NCBI RefSeq assembly: GCF_003201595.1
Contig: NZ_QJJS01000004.1
Location: 209,862 to 273,861, forward strand
Source: Sphaerotilus hippei
Lineage (GTDB): Bacteria > Pseudomonadota > Gammaproteobacteria > Burkholderiales > Burkholderiaceae_C
Direction: 5' to 3'
DNA length: 64,000 nucleotides
Shown: in pieces, positions 9,654-18,765 of the stretch
Layout of the letters: each line of letters begins with the position of its first letter
How positions within the stretch are numbered: the stretch's first letter is position 1
Notes under the pieces: model-generated
Databases searched by the model: none
What the model saw: the letters and a program-made list of their open reading frames with translations, nothing else
Told to the model about the DNA's origin: nothing
Made by a program: the position numbers and the translations under genes

Positions 9654-11246
9654 TCAGCGCCGCTGCCAGGCGTCCAGCAGCCGGTCCAGGCCGGCACGAT
9701 CGGCGGCGGTGCCGTAGGTGTAATGGTCCGGCCGGACCAGGGCCGCGTGCACGCCGTGCCGGTGCAGCCAGGTGGCGACCACGGCGTCGGCCTCGGGCTC
9801 GTGCACCAGGTCGATCAGCGCCAGGCCCGGCAGGGCATCGGCCGGCAGCCGGCCGTCGCTCACCAGGCGCCAGCCGCAGCCGTGGCGCCGGTCCATCAGC
9901 GTGCCGTCGGCCAGCCGCGGCTGCGGGAACAGCGTGCCGGCGCCGGGCGTCGGGTGGATCAGCCCGGTCTCCAGTGGCGGGAGCACGTCCTGGCGCGGCG
10001 TGTCCCTGACCACGCCGCCACATTCGGCCAGCAGCCGGGCGTCGCGCGCGCGGGCCCGGACCGGGTCGCGCTCGCAGATCACCGCGCCCACGGCCTTGAT
10101 GCGGGTGGTCAGCTCGCGCACATGGGCCTGGCGCTCGGCGCCGTAGCTGTCGAGCAGGCGCTCGGCGGCCTTGCCCTGCACCTCGCCCCGGGCCACGCTG
10201 ATGAGCTTCCAGCACAGGTTGGCCACGTCGCGCACGCCCTGGCACATGCCCTGGCCCAAAAAGGGCGGCTGCATGTGGGCCGCGTCGCCCGCGATGAAGG
10301 CCCGGCCCGCGCGCCAGCGCTCGGCCACCAGCGCATGGAAGCGGTAGCTGGACTGGCGCCACAGCGTGCCGTCCTCGGGCGTGAGCCAGCGCGACAGCAG
10401 CGCCCAGGTGCGCTCGGGCGTGGCGGCCTCCCTGGGGTCTTCACCGTCCTTGAGCGAGATCTCCCAGCGGCGGTGGTTGGCCGGGCCGATCACGTAGGTG
10501 CAGGGGCGCTCGGGCTCGCAGTACTGCACGCTGGTGGCGGGCAGCTTGGCCAGGCCTTGTTCGTTGGCCAGCACGTCGACCACCAGCCAGGGCTCGTCGA
10601 AGTCCAGGTCGACCAGGCCGATGCCCAGCTGGCCACGCAGGCCGCTGGCGCCACCGTCACAGGCCAGCGCCCAGCGGGCCCGCACCCGGGCGGGGCTGCC
10701 GTCGCTGCAGCTGATGTCCAGGGTCACGCCGTCGGCATCCTGCCGCAGCTGGCGCACCTCGGTGGACAGCGCCACGGTGACCGAGGGCAGCTCGGCCACG
10801 CGGGCCCGCAGCGCGCGCTCCACCGGCGGCTGGGTGAACACCAGCGACGGCGTGTAGCCCTGCGGATACGGCGGCGCCACCATGGTCATGCGGCGGATCA
10901 GCTGGCCGTCCACGCCGAAGTACTCGGAGTTGGTGAAGGGCTCGAAGTACGGGGCGATGGCGTCGATCACGCCGATCTGCTGGAACACCCGCATGATCTC
11001 GTGGTCCAGCGCAATCGCGCGCGGGATCTCGTGCACGTCGGGCAGGCGGTCGCCCACCCAGACCTTCAGCCCGGCCTGGCCCAGCAGGGCCGCGGCCACC
11101 GCACCCGCCGGGCCGAAGCCGGTGATCGCCACGTCGAACAGCTCAGCCCCTCGGCCGTCGGGTACGACGCCCGATCCCCCGAGGGGATGCGGGGCCGCTT
11201 GGGAGCGGCCCGGCGCCGGCCCCGCACTGGTTGGGTCCGTCGCCAT
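9654..11246 (-). CDS. FAD-dependent aromatic monooxygenase (MhpA-like)
   Basis: Class A flavoprotein hydroxylase, 530 residues, the size of 3-(3-hydroxyphenyl)propionate hydroxylase MhpA. FAD/NAD(P)H motifs are in order: GFGPAG (GxGxxG), ACDGGASGLRGQLG (DG motif) and AGDAAHMQPPFLGQGMCQG (GD motif), with an MhpA-like C-terminal thioredoxin-fold tail. The first 35 residues are low-complexity and unmatched, so a later start is conceivable, but the ATG follows the upstream gene's stop by 3 bp. Expected role is to ortho-hydroxylate a phenolic acid to the catechol substrate of the extradiol enzyme two genes upstream. Confidence 0.9.
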   Translation of the reverse strand: MATDPTSAGPAPGRSQAAPHPLGGSGVVPDGRGAELFDVAITGFGPAGAVAAALLGQAGLKVWVGDRLPDVHEIPRAIALDHEIMRVFQQIGVIDAIAPYFEPFTNSEYFGVDGQLIRRMTMVAPPYPQGYTPSLVFTQPPVERALRARVAELPSVTVALSTEVRQLRQDADGVTLDISCSDGSPARVRARWALACDGGASGLRGQLGIGLVDLDFDEPWLVVDVLANEQGLAKLPATSVQYCEPERPCTYVIGPANHRRWEISLKDGEDPREAATPERTWALLSRWLTPEDGTLWRQSSYRFHALVAERWRAGRAFIAGDAAHMQPPFLGQGMCQGVRDVANLCWKLISVARGEVQGKAAERLLDSYGAERQAHVRELTTRIKAVGAVICERDPVRARARDARLLAECGGVVRDTPRQDVLPPLETGLIHPTPGAGTLFPQPRLADGTLMDRRHGCGWRLVSDGRLPADALPGLALIDLVHEPEADAVVATWLHRHGVHAALVRPDHYTYGTAADRAGLDRLLDAWQRR

Positions 11247-11249
11247 CGC

Positions 11250-12113
11250 TCAGGCCTCCTGCACGATGGGGTTGACCAGGGTGCCGATGCGCTCGATCTC
11301 GATCTCGATGGTGTCGCCGGCTTTCATCCACACCGGCGGGGTGCGGGCCTGGCCCACGCCGGCCGGCGTGCCCATGACGATCACGTCGCCGGCCTCCAGC
11401 GTCATGCAGTCCGACAGCAGGGCGATGGTCTCGGCCACGCTCCAGATCATGTCGGTGGTGCTGGCGTCCTGCATCACCTGGCCGTTCAGGCGGCTCCGGA
11501 TGCGCAGGCCGGTGGCGCCGGGGGCCAGCTCGTCGGCCGTCACCAGCACCGGGCCGAAGCCGCCGGTGGCGTCGAAGTTCTTGCCGATGGTCCACTGCGG
11601 CGTGCGCTTCTGGTAGTCGCGCACCGACATGTCGTTGAAGCAGGTGTAGCCGAACACATGGTCCAGCGCGTCGGCCTGGCGGACGTGGCGCGGCACGTCG
11701 CGGCCGATCACCAGGGCCAGCTCGGCCTCGTAGTCGAACTTCTCCGACACCCGGGGCAGCACGCCGGCCGCGCCGTGGCCGATCAGCGAGCTCTTGCCGC
11801 GGAAGAACAGCCAGGGGTAGTCGGGCTTGTCTCTGCCGCCTTCCCTGGCGTGGTCGAAGTAGTTCAGGCCCAGGCAGATGACCTTGCCGGGCTCGGGCAC
11901 CAGCGGGGCCAGCGTCAGGCGGGCCAGGCTCAGGCGCGGGGCATCGCTGGTCAGCGCCGCCTGCGCGGCGGCGGCCAGGTCCGTGCCGGCGGCCAGCGCG
12001 GCGCGCAGGTCGGCCGGCACCTGGGGCTGGGCGTCGTTCAGGTCGATGACCTGGTCGCCATGGACCAGGCCCAGGCGGGTCTGGCCGGCGCGGAGGTAGG
12101 TGGTGAAGCGCAT
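11250..12113 (-). CDS. fumarylacetoacetate hydrolase-family protein
   Basis: FAH-fold hydrolase or decarboxylase, 287 residues. Metal-binding motifs of the family are present: GLNYFDHARE, then DYEAELALVIG, where the Glu residues bind Mg, then DALDHVFGYTCFNDMSVRDYQ, TGGFGPVLVT and GTPAGVG. It may hydrolyse the ring-fission product or act as an oxaloacetate/acylpyruvate hydrolase, since members of this family differ mainly in pocket residues. It lies in the operon between extradiol dioxygenase and flavin monooxygenase, which favours the ring-fission role. A 99-bp upstream spacer contains a 7-bp hairpin (CTGCGGC/GCCGCAG). Confidence 0.9.
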   Translation of the reverse strand: MRFTTYLRAGQTRLGLVHGDQVIDLNDAQPQVPADLRAALAAGTDLAAAAQAALTSDAPRLSLARLTLAPLVPEPGKVICLGLNYFDHAREGGRDKPDYPWLFFRGKSSLIGHGAAGVLPRVSEKFDYEAELALVIGRDVPRHVRQADALDHVFGYTCFNDMSVRDYQKRTPQWTIGKNFDATGGFGPVLVTADELAPGATGLRIRSRLNGQVMQDASTTDMIWSVAETIALLSDCMTLEAGDVIVMGTPAGVGQARTPPVWMKAGDTIEIEIERIGTLVNPIVQEA

Positions 12114-12212
12114 GGTGTCGGAAGGGTGGGTCGGGTGGGTGCGATGGACGCGGGAATGCGGAACGGGCTCGGGCAGGGTGGCTGCGGCGCTGCGGCCGCA
12201 GGTCCCGGGGGC

Positions 12213-13106
12213 TCAGGCCGGCGCGAAGAACGTGCAGCGCTGGGCGGCCTTGAGCTCGGGGCGTGGCGGGCCGATGCCCCACTGGTCGACCCGCCCGGGT
12301 GGCCAGGTCCAGTCGCCGGGGGCCCCGGCCACGTGACCGTCATCGATCTGCTCGACCTCGGTCGTGTACTCGATGACCTCGCCGAAGGGGCCGATGAAGT
12401 AGTTGAAGACGTTGTCGCCCGGGCCGTGGCGGCCGGGGCCCCATGCGATCGGATAGCCCGCGTCGCCCATGCGGCCGCCGCCGCGCATCACGTCGTCGAT
12501 GGCCGGCATCAGGAAGGCGATGTGGTTCAGCGCGTCGTTGTCGGTGTCGCCCAGCGCGATCGTGTGGTGGTCGCGGTCGCAGTTCATGAATGCCATGATC
12601 CGCGTGCGGTCGGCCAGCCGGAAGCCCAGCGCCTGCTCCATGAAACGCTGCGTGGCGGCCACGTCGTGGCTGTTGAACACCGCGTGCGCCAGGCGCTGGG
12701 GCACGTCCGGCCGGTCGGTGGTGTCGGCGTGGCCGGCGTCGCCATGCACGATGTGGAAGACGCGGCCGTGCGGGTCGGCGATGCGCAGGGCCTGGCCGCC
12801 GGCCGGGTCCCTGGAGGCGCGGGTTTCGTGCAGCACCCGCCCGCCCGCCGCCCGCGTGGCCTGGGCGATGGCGGCGAGCGCCTCGGCATGGCGGGCGCGC
12901 AGCGTGGCGTGGCGGATGCCCAGCGCCGCTGCGGCGTGCAGCGACAGCAGGTGGTGGTCGGCGCCGCTGCCCCGCAGGTAGAGCGATTCGGCGTCGCGCG
13001 AGACCACGCGCAGCCGCCAGATGTCGGTGTAGAAGGCTTCGGCGCGGGCCAGGTCGGGCACGTTCAGCGCCACGCTGCGCAGCGCCTGGATCCAGGGTGA
13101 ACTCAT
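12213..13106 (-). CDS. type I extradiol ring-cleavage dioxygenase (VOC family)
   Basis: Two-domain vicinal-oxygen-chelate dioxygenase of 297 residues. The Fe(II) ligands expected of type I extradiol enzymes are in the C-terminal domain: His141 (LAHAVFNS), His195 (LNHIAF) and Glu246 (GEVIEYTTE). The N-terminal half is the metal-free repeat. It differs clearly from the catechol 2,3-dioxygenase at 44769, so it serves a separate pathway. The substrate is probably a substituted catechol made by the monooxygenase of the same operon. Cleavage would give a product for the FAH-type hydrolase. Confidence 0.88.
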   Translation of the reverse strand: MSSPWIQALRSVALNVPDLARAEAFYTDIWRLRVVSRDAESLYLRGSGADHHLLSLHAAAALGIRHATLRARHAEALAAIAQATRAAGGRVLHETRASRDPAGGQALRIADPHGRVFHIVHGDAGHADTTDRPDVPQRLAHAVFNSHDVAATQRFMEQALGFRLADRTRIMAFMNCDRDHHTIALGDTDNDALNHIAFLMPAIDDVMRGGGRMGDAGYPIAWGPGRHGPGDNVFNYFIGPFGEVIEYTTEVEQIDDGHVAGAPGDWTWPPGRVDQWGIGPPRPELKAAQRCTFFAPA

Positions 13107-13162
13107 CGGAGGGTCCTTGTCGTCAAGAGGGGCCGCGGGGCGCGGCGACGGGGCCGTGCGGC

Positions 13163-13594
13163 TCAGCCGGGCTGCAGGCCGGCGGCCAGGACGCCGGCGA
13201 TGCAGATGGCCTCGTCCTCGTCGCCGCTGCCGCCGGAGGCGCCCACCGCGCCCAGCACGTGGCCATCGCCATCGGCCGACCGGATCAGCACCGCGCCGGT
13301 CTGCGGCAGGAAGCGACCCTGGGCGGTGGCGGCCAGCGTGGTGAAGAAGTTCGGATTCACCCGGGCCCGTTCGGCCAGCACCCGGCTGCTGGCCCCCAGG
13401 CCCACCGCCGCCCAGGCCTTGCCGGTGGCGATATCGGTGCGGAACATGCTGGCGCCGTCCTCGCGCTGGGCGGCCTTGAGGTGGCCGGCTTCGTCGAGCA
13501 CCACCACCGCCATCGGGCGGTGGCCCGCCTGGCGCGAAGCGTTCAGTGCGGCGGCCAGGATGGCATTGGCCTGGGCCAGGGTCAGCGGGGTCAT
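13163..13594 (-). CDS. GlcG/HbpS-family protein (DUF336)
   Basis: Small 143-residue protein of the GlcG/HbpS family, with MTPLTLAQANAIL, VVVLDEAGHLKAAQRED, TGKAWAAVGLG, GAVGASGGSGDEDEAI at the expected places. Members bind heme or cobalamin-like ligands or accompany oxygenases in catabolic operons; a precise activity is unknown. The ATG was chosen for its GGAGA ribosome site; an in-frame ATG 18 codons upstream lies in the divergent promoter. It is the first gene of the six-gene operon and faces the LysR gene at 13757. Confidence 0.88.
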   Translation of the reverse strand: MTPLTLAQANAILAAALNASRQAGHRPMAVVVLDEAGHLKAAQREDGASMFRTDIATGKAWAAVGLGASSRVLAERARVNPNFFTTLAATAQGRFLPQTGAVLIRSADGDGHVLGAVGASGGSGDEDEAICIAGVLAAGLQPG

Positions 13595-13688
13595 GGGTCG
13601 GTCTCCGGTCGGTGTTCCCGTGCACCTGTCGGGGCCGGGACGCTTCATTTGCCGTCGAGTCTAGAGAGACCGATGGAATCCATCCATA

Positions 13689-13712
13689 GGATGAAGCGTA
13701 TTCGCTGAATCC
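13689..13712. promoter_or_regulatory. dyad-symmetric candidate operator for the LysR at 13757
   Basis: Arms GGAT-NN-AGCG and CGCT-NN-ATCC face each other across TATT in the divergent region between the GlcG-like gene and the LysR gene. Two neighbouring small palindromes share its half-site: ATGGA-A-TCCAT at 13673-13683 and ATCCA-N5-TGGAT at 13709-13723. Such an array fits the multi-site binding of LysR regulators. Confidence 0.45.
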
Positions 13713-13756
13713 ATCTGGTGGATGATCGGGGCCCCGTCATCCGAAGGACCCGATCC

Positions 13757-14677
13757 ATGGACATCCGCACCGTCGACCTGAACCTGCTGCTGGCCTTCGA
13801 CGCGATGCTGGAGCAGCGCAGCGTCACCCGGGCCGGCGAGGCCATCGGGCTGAGCCAGCCGGCCATGAGCGCCGCGGTGGCGCGGCTGCGCACCCTGTTC
13901 GACGACCCGCTGTTCGTCAAGACCGGCGCCCAGATGCAGCCCACCGCGCGGGCGCAGGCCCTGGCCGAGCCGGTGCGGCGGGTGGTGCAGACCATCCGCA
14001 GCGAGATCCTGCGCCCTGGCGGCTTCGACCCTGCCCGCAGCGAGCGCACCTTCACGCTGATCACGCCGGACATCGGCGAGATGCAGTTCGTGCCGCCGCT
14101 GCTGGCGCGCCTGGCCGCGCAGGCGCCCGGGGTGCGGCTGAACGTGGTCTCGCGCCCTCGCACCGCCGCGGCCGACGCGCTGGCCAGCGGCGCCGCCGAT
14201 CTGGCGATCGGCTATTTCCCCGACCTGAAGGGCGCGGGCTTCTTCCAGCAGAAGCTGTTCGACAACCGCCATGTCTGCATCGTGCGGCGTGACCATCCCC
14301 GGGCCGGCGACGGCACGATCCACCTGGACGACTACCTGGCGCTGGGCCATGTGGTGGTGCGCCCCGACGGCCGCGAGCATGTCTACGAGCAGCACCTGGA
14401 ACGCCGGGGCATCGACCGCAAGGTGGTGCTGCAGCTGTCCCACTTCATGAGCCTGCTGCCGGTGATCGAGGGCAGCGACCTGCTCGCCACCGTGCCGATG
14501 GACCTCGCGCAGATCTGCCAGCGTTATGCGCAGGTCTGCATCCTCGAGTCGCCCATCAGCGCGCCGGCCATCCCGGTGCACCAGTTCTGGCACCGCCGGG
14601 CGCACAAGGACGCGGCGGGGGTCTGGCTGCGCGCCCAGGTGGCGACGCTGTTCGGGCGAGCGTCGGCAGATTCTTAA
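13757..14677 (+). CDS. LysR-family regulator of the 7.4-13.6 kb aromatic operon
   Basis: 306-residue LysR regulator of the NodD/NahR/PcpR branch: MDIRTVDLNLLLAFDAMLEQRSV-type opening, helix-turn-helix about residues 18-45 (RAGEAIGLSQPAMSAAVARL), then an effector domain. An AAGGA ribosome site sets the ATG. It is divergent from the GlcG-like gene and therefore probably controls that operon. Transcription continues toward ttdA across a 180-bp AT-richer gap, so a tartrate role is a weaker alternative. Confidence 0.92.
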   Translation: MDIRTVDLNLLLAFDAMLEQRSVTRAGEAIGLSQPAMSAAVARLRTLFDDPLFVKTGAQMQPTARAQALAEPVRRVVQTIRSEILRPGGFDPARSERTFTLITPDIGEMQFVPPLLARLAAQAPGVRLNVVSRPRTAAADALASGAADLAIGYFPDLKGAGFFQQKLFDNRHVCIVRRDHPRAGDGTIHLDDYLALGHVVVRPDGREHVYEQHLERRGIDRKVVLQLSHFMSLLPVIEGSDLLATVPMDLAQICQRYAQVCILESPISAPAIPVHQFWHRRAHKDAAGVWLRAQVATLFGRASADS

Positions 14678-14705
14678 CTTGCATCTAATTGTTGATTAAC
14701 TTTCC

Positions 14706-14732
14706 TGGTGAATATTGATTTCCTGTTCACCA
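14706..14732. promoter_or_regulatory. inverted repeat TGGTGAA-N13-TTCACCA upstream of ttdA
   Basis: Perfect 7-bp arms in an unusually AT-rich stretch (about 14678-14738), 126 bp before the ttdA start. The core half-site GTGAA/TTCAC recurs in the inverted repeat between the other tartrate LysR gene and ttuC (17408-17424), so one regulator could act at both. Confidence 0.45.
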
Positions 14733-14857
14733 TAAAGTCGCCTGCGCTGCGGTGGTCACCGTGACCGCCGCGGCCCGATGAGACGCCGCCGCCATGCCAG
14801 GGCGGTGGTCGTCGCCCCGTTCATCGCGCGAACCCAGACACCATCCAGGAGTGTTGA

Positions 14858-15757
14858 GTGAACAGAGAAGCCGCCGTCGCCGACCTGACGCAGGTCATGT
14901 CGAAATTCACCTCGTACATCGGCAAGCGCCTGCCGACCGACGTGACCCAGAAGCTGGGCGAGTTGCGCGAGAAGGAGGTGAACTTCCTGGCCAAGGAAGT
15001 CTACGAGTCGATGCGCCAGAACCAGATCGCCGCGCATGAGCTCGACCGCCCGAGCTGTCAGGACACCGGCGTGATCCAGTACTTCCTGACCGCGGGCGCG
15101 AAGTTCCCGCTGCTGGGCGAACTGGAAGACATCCTGCGCAACGCCACCCTGGGCGCCACCCGGGACGGCCCGCTGCGCCATAACGCGGTCGAGACCTTCG
15201 TCGAGAAGAACACCGGCACCAACACCGGCAGCAAGATCCCGTGGCTGGACTGGGAGATCGTGCCCGACGACGACAGCGTGACCATCGACGTCTACATGGC
15301 CGGCGGCGGCTGCACGCTGCCGGGTGCCGCCAAGGTGCTGATGCCGGGCCAGGGCTACGAGGGCGTGGCCGAGTTCGTGTTTGACGTGATCACCTCGCGC
15401 GGGGTGAACGCCTGCCCCCCGCTGCTGGTGGGCGTGGGCGTGTCGACCTCGGCCGAGACGGCGGCGCGCCTGTCCAAGAAGGCCATCCTGCGCCCTGTCA
15501 CCTCGCGCCACACGAACGACAGCGCCGCGCTGATGGAAGAGCTGCTGGCGGATGGCCTGAACGAGCTCGGCCTGGGCCCGCAGGGCCTGACCGGCAATGC
15601 CAGCGTGATGGGCGTGAACATCGAGTCGTCCGCCCGCCACCCCTCCACCATCGGCGTGGCCGTGTCCACCGGCTGTTGGGCCCACCGTCGCGGCAAGATC
15701 AAGATCAACGCCGATCTCTCCTACGAAGTCATCTCGCACGAAGGATTCACGCTGTGA
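14858..15757 (+). CDS. ttdA: L(+)-tartrate dehydratase, alpha subunit
   Basis: Catalytic iron-sulfur subunit of L(+)-tartrate dehydratase, converting L-tartrate to oxaloacetate. The 299 residues follow E. coli TtdA: the [4Fe-4S] cysteines are Cys67 (PSCQDTG), Cys186 (NACPP) and Cys273 ([10 protein letters not shown]), with [14 protein letters not shown] and GPQGLTGN in between. The closely related class I fumarases share the fold, so fumarate is an alternative substrate, but tartrate genes downstream decide for TtdA. A GTG start 5 bp after AGGAG is used. The stop overlaps the ttdB start. Confidence 0.93.
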   Translation: MNREAAVADLTQVMSKFTSYIGKRLPTDVTQKLGELREKEVNFLAKEVYESMRQNQIAAHELDRPSCQDTGVIQYFLTAGAKFPLLGELEDILRNATLGATRDGPLRHNAVETFVEKNTGTNTGSKIPWLDWEIVPDDDSVTIDVYMAGGGCTLPGAAKVLMPGQGYEGVAEFVFDVITSRGVNACPPLLVGVGVSTSAETAARLSKKAILRPVTSRHTNDSAALMEELLADGLNELGLGPQGLTGNASVMGVNIESSARHPSTIGVAVSTGCWAHRRGKIKINADLSYEVISHEGFTL

Positions 15758-16362
15758 TCAAGATCCTCACCACCCCCATCAAGGACGAAGACCTGGAAGC
15801 GCTGAACATCGGCGACGTGGTCTACCTGACTGGCACGCTGGTGACCTGCCGCGACGTGGCGCATCGCCGCCTGATCGAGCTCGGCCGCGAGCTGCCGGTC
15901 GACCTCAAGGGCGGCGCGATCTTCCACGCCGGCCCGATCGTGCGCCAGAAGGCCGACGGCGAGTACGAGATGGTCTCGATCGGCCCGACCACCAGCATGC
16001 GCATGGAGAAGTTCGAGAAGGACTTCATCGCGCAGACCGGCGTGAAGCTGATCGTCGGCAAGGGCGGCATGGGCCCGGAGACGCAGGCCGGCTGCGTCGA
16101 GAACAAGGCCGTGCATGCGATCTTCCCTGGCGGCTGCGCGGTGCTGGCGGCCACCAAGGTCGAGAAGATCGAGGCCGCCGAGTGGACCGATCTGGGCATG
16201 CCCGAGACCCTGTGGGTCAACCGCGTCAAGGAGTTCGGCCCGCTGATCATCTCGATCGACACCAAGGGCAAGAACCTGATCGAGGAGAACAAGGCCGTGT
16301 TCAACGCGAAGAAGCAGCCCATCCTGGAGCGCATCAACGCGCAGGTGCGCTTCATCAAGTGA
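15754..16362 (+). CDS. ttdB: L(+)-tartrate dehydratase, beta subunit
   Basis: Swivelling C-terminal-domain partner of TtdA, 202 residues, matching E. coli Ttd[68 protein letters not shown] and [12 protein letters not shown]. The GTG start sits inside the ttdA stop (GTGA, 4-bp overlap), a sign of coupled translation. In-frame ATGs upstream would run through ttdA and are rejected. A strong terminator follows. Confidence 0.94.
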   Translation: MIKILTTPIKDEDLEALNIGDVVYLTGTLVTCRDVAHRRLIELGRELPVDLKGGAIFHAGPIVRQKADGEYEMVSIGPTTSMRMEKFEKDFIAQTGVKLIVGKGGMGPETQAGCVENKAVHAIFPGGCAVLAATKVEKIEAAEWTDLGMPETLWVNRVKEFGPLIISIDTKGKNLIEENKAVFNAKKQPILERINAQVRFIK

Positions 16363-16399
16363 GCCGCTCGCTCATGCCTTGAGCGGACCCACGCCGAGC

Positions 16400-16424
16400 A
16401 GGCCACCCCAGCGGTGGCCTTTTT
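16400..16424 (+). terminator. rho-independent terminator after ttdAB
   Basis: AGGCCACC and GGTGGCCT form an 8-bp stem around CCAGC, followed by a run of five T. It ends the ttdAB transcript just before the convergent LysR gene, on whose strand the T-run is absent. Confidence 0.85.
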
Positions 16425-16454
16425 CATGGGCGCCGTCGTGGCGGCGCGCCGGCC

Positions 16455-17384
16455 TCAGCCCTGTGCAGAGGGCGCCCGGCTGGCCAGCGACAGCTCCACG
16501 AAGTCCACGAAAGCGCGCACGCGCGCGGCCAGCTGGTGGCGCTGCGGGTACACCGCATGGATGTCGGCGTCGGGCGTGAAGTAGCCGGGCAGCACCTGCA
16601 CCAGCTTGCCGCTCTTGAGCAGGCGCTCGATGTCCCACTCGGCACGCATCAGGATGCCGTGGCCGTCGAGCGCCCAGTTCACCGCGATCTCGCCATCGTT
16701 GGTGGTGAGGTTGCCGCGTGTCTTGATGGCCTCCTGCGTGGCGTTGCGGCCCCGGCCATGGGTGAGGCGCCACAGGCCGTAAGCCTCTTCGCCTTGGCGG
16801 ATGCCGATGCAGTTGTGCTGGGCCAGGTCGTTGGGCACCTTGGGCGTGCCATGGCGCGCCAGGTAGGCCGGTGAGGCACACAGCAGCCGCCGGTTGGGGG
16901 CGATGCGCCGGGCGATCACCCGCGCGTCGGGCGGCTCGCCAAAACGGATGCAGACGTCGAACGCGTCTTCGGTCAGCGGCGGCGGGTGGACCGAGAGCTG
17001 CAGCTGCACTTCCACCTTCGGATGGGTGCGCACGAAGCGCGAGATCAGCGGCGCGATGTGGCTGCGGCCGAAGCCGAGCGTCGCGTTGACGCGCAGCAGC
17101 CCGGTGGGCGTGGAGCGTGTGGTGCCCAGCAGCTGCTCCATGTCGTGGATCTCGCCGAGGATGCGCCGCGCGTGCTCGAGGTAGGTCTCGCCTTCGGGCG
17201 TGAGGCTCATGCGCCGGGTGGTCCGGTTCACCAGCGACACGCCCAGCCGCGACTCCATCAGCGCGAGGTGCTTGCTCACGGCGGGGGTGGTGATGCCCAG
17301 TTCACGCGCGGCGGCGCTGAGGCTGCCGGCGCTGGCCAGCGCCGAGAAGAAGCCCAGGTCGGCGGGTTGGATGCCAGGGGTCAT
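16455..17384 (-). CDS. LysR-family regulator of tartrate genes
   Basis: 309-residue LysR regulator of the CrgA/AaeR branch: ADLGFFSALASAGSLSAAAREL and the helix-turn-helix TTPAVSKHLALMESRLGV, then VNRTTRRMSLTPEG and the effector domain. The gene is divergent from ttuC with 135 bp between starts and convergent with ttdAB. This is the typical place of a tartrate regulator (TtdR/DmlR/TtuA function inferred, not proved). Confidence 0.9.
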   Translation of the reverse strand: MTPGIQPADLGFFSALASAGSLSAAARELGITTPAVSKHLALMESRLGVSLVNRTTRRMSLTPEGETYLEHARRILGEIHDMEQLLGTTRSTPTGLLRVNATLGFGRSHIAPLISRFVRTHPKVEVQLQLSVHPPPLTEDAFDVCIRFGEPPDARVIARRIAPNRRLLCASPAYLARHGTPKVPNDLAQHNCIGIRQGEEAYGLWRLTHGRGRNATQEAIKTRGNLTTNDGEIAVNWALDGHGILMRAEWDIERLLKSGKLVQVLPGYFTPDADIHAVYPQRHQLAARVRAFVDFVELSLASRAPSAQG

Positions 17385-17407
17385 GGCTGCTTGATTGTTG
17401 ACTTCAG

Positions 17408-17424
17408 GTGAAGGATGGCTTCAC
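17408..17424. promoter_or_regulatory. inverted repeat GTGAAG-GATGG-CTTCAC, candidate LysR operator
   Basis: Perfect 6-bp arms around 5 bp lie close to the LysR start in the ttuC divergent region. A further CTTCA half-site precedes it at 17402-17406, so CTTCA/TGAAG elements are repeated three times. Shared half-site with the ttdA upstream repeat. Confidence 0.5.
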
Positions 17425-17519
17425 TTTAGCGGTGCGCCAGCGGGCTGTCCACTTTCTACAGTGCGCTCATCGATTCACACCCTGAGGCGCCACCGTTCGC
17501 CTCGCCACGGAGACAGACC

Positions 17520-18587
17520 ATGAAGACCTACTCGATCGCGACCATTCCCGGTGACGGCATTGGCAAGGAAGTGGTGCCGGCCGGCCGCCAGGTGCTGGAG
17601 GCCCTGGCCCGCGACAGCCGGACCTTCGCCTTCAGCTTCGAGGACTTCGACTGGGGCGGCGACTACCACCGCCAGCACGGCGTGATGATGCCCGCCGACG
17701 GCCTCGACCTGCTGCGCGGCAAGGACGCGATCCTGTTCGGCTCGGCCGGCGACCCGGACATCCCCGACCACATCACGCTGTGGGGCCTGCGCCTGAAGAT
17801 CTGCCAGGGCTTCGACCAGTACGCCAACGTGCGCCCGACGCGCATCCTGCCCGGCATCGACGCGCCGCTCAAGCGCTGCAAGCCCGAGGACCTGGACTGG
17901 GTCATCGTGCGCGAGAACTCCGAAGGGGAATACTCCGGCGTCGGCGGCCGGGTGCACCAGGGCCACCCGATCGAGGCGGCCTGCGACGTCAGCATGATGA
18001 CCCGCGCGGGCGTCGAGCGTGTCATCCGCTTCGCCTTCACGCTGGCCCGCTCGCGCCCCCGCAAGCAGCTGACCGTGGTCACCAAGAGCAACGCGCAGCG
18101 CCATGCGATGGTGATGTGGGACGAGATCGCGCTGCAGGTCAGCCGGGACTTCCCGGACGTGACGTGGGACAAGGAGATCGTCGACGCGGCCACCGCGCGC
18201 ATGGTCAACCGGCCGGCCACGCTGGACACCATCGTCGCCACCAACCTGCATGCCGACATCCTGAGCGACCTGGCCGCCGCGCTGGCCGGCAGCCTGGGCA
18301 TCGCGCCCACCGCCAACCTCGACCCGGAGCGCCGCTACCCGTCGATGTTCGAGCCCATCCACGGCTCGGCCTTCGACATCATGGGCAAGGGCCTGGCCAA
18401 CCCGGTGGGCACCTTCTGGAGCTGCGTGATGCTGCTCGAGCACCTCGGTGAGCACGAGGCCGCCCGCCGGCTGATGGCCGCCATCGAGCAGGTCACGGCC
18501 GACCCGGCGCTGCACACCGGCGACCTCGGCGGCCAGGCCACCACGGCGGCCGTGACCCGGGCGGTCTGCGACCTGCTGGCCGGCTGA
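17520..18587 (+). CDS. ttuC: tartrate dehydrogenase/decarboxylase
   Basis: NAD-dependent decarboxylating dehydrogenase of the isopropylmalate/isocitrate family, 355 residues, closest to TtuC/DmlA. It oxidises tartrate to oxaloglycolate or decarboxylates it toward D-glycerate, and can act on D-malate. Landmarks: [14 protein letters not shown], the substrate Arg/Lys region [26 protein letters not shown], the metal-binding Asp in NLHADILSD, and [14 protein letters not shown]. It is preceded by CGGAGAC and followed in order by a C4-dicarboxylate carrier, glycerate kinase and pyruvate kinase, reproducing the Agrobacterium vitis ttu gene logic. Confidence 0.93.
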   Translation: MKTYSIATIPGDGIGKEVVPAGRQVLEALARDSRTFAFSFEDFDWGGDYHRQHGVMMPADGLDLLRGKDAILFGSAGDPDIPDHITLWGLRLKICQGFDQYANVRPTRILPGIDAPLKRCKPEDLDWVIVRENSEGEYSGVGGRVHQGHPIEAACDVSMMTRAGVERVIRFAFTLARSRPRKQLTVVTKSNAQRHAMVMWDEIALQVSRDFPDVTWDKEIVDAATARMVNRPATLDTIVATNLHADILSDLAAALAGSLGIAPTANLDPERRYPSMFEPIHGSAFDIMGKGLANPVGTFWSCVMLLEHLGEHEAARRLMAAIEQVTADPALHTGDLGGQATTAAVTRAVCDLLAG

Positions 18588-18765
18588 GCAGCCGTCTTCC
18601 GAGCGGCCGGCCGGATGCACCCGGCACCGGCCCCGCGCCCGGCCCACGCGGGGCGGCTGCCGCCGCCGCACCACGCCGGATCTGCGACGGGTGCGGCCAC
18701 CACCGGCCGCGGCGTGCCTGCGCGTGTCCCACAACCACAACCAAAACGACAGACAGGAGATCTCC

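Noticed and set aside
9723-13100. A 1,125-codon open frame on the plus strand
   Set aside because: Complement of well-recognised monooxygenase, FAH and dioxygenase genes; composition is that of a shadow frame.
14858-16362. Reading the two-subunit hydratase as class I fumarase
   Set aside because: Split alpha/beta architecture alone does not decide, but residue patterns follow TtdA/TtdB and tartrate genes are adjacent.
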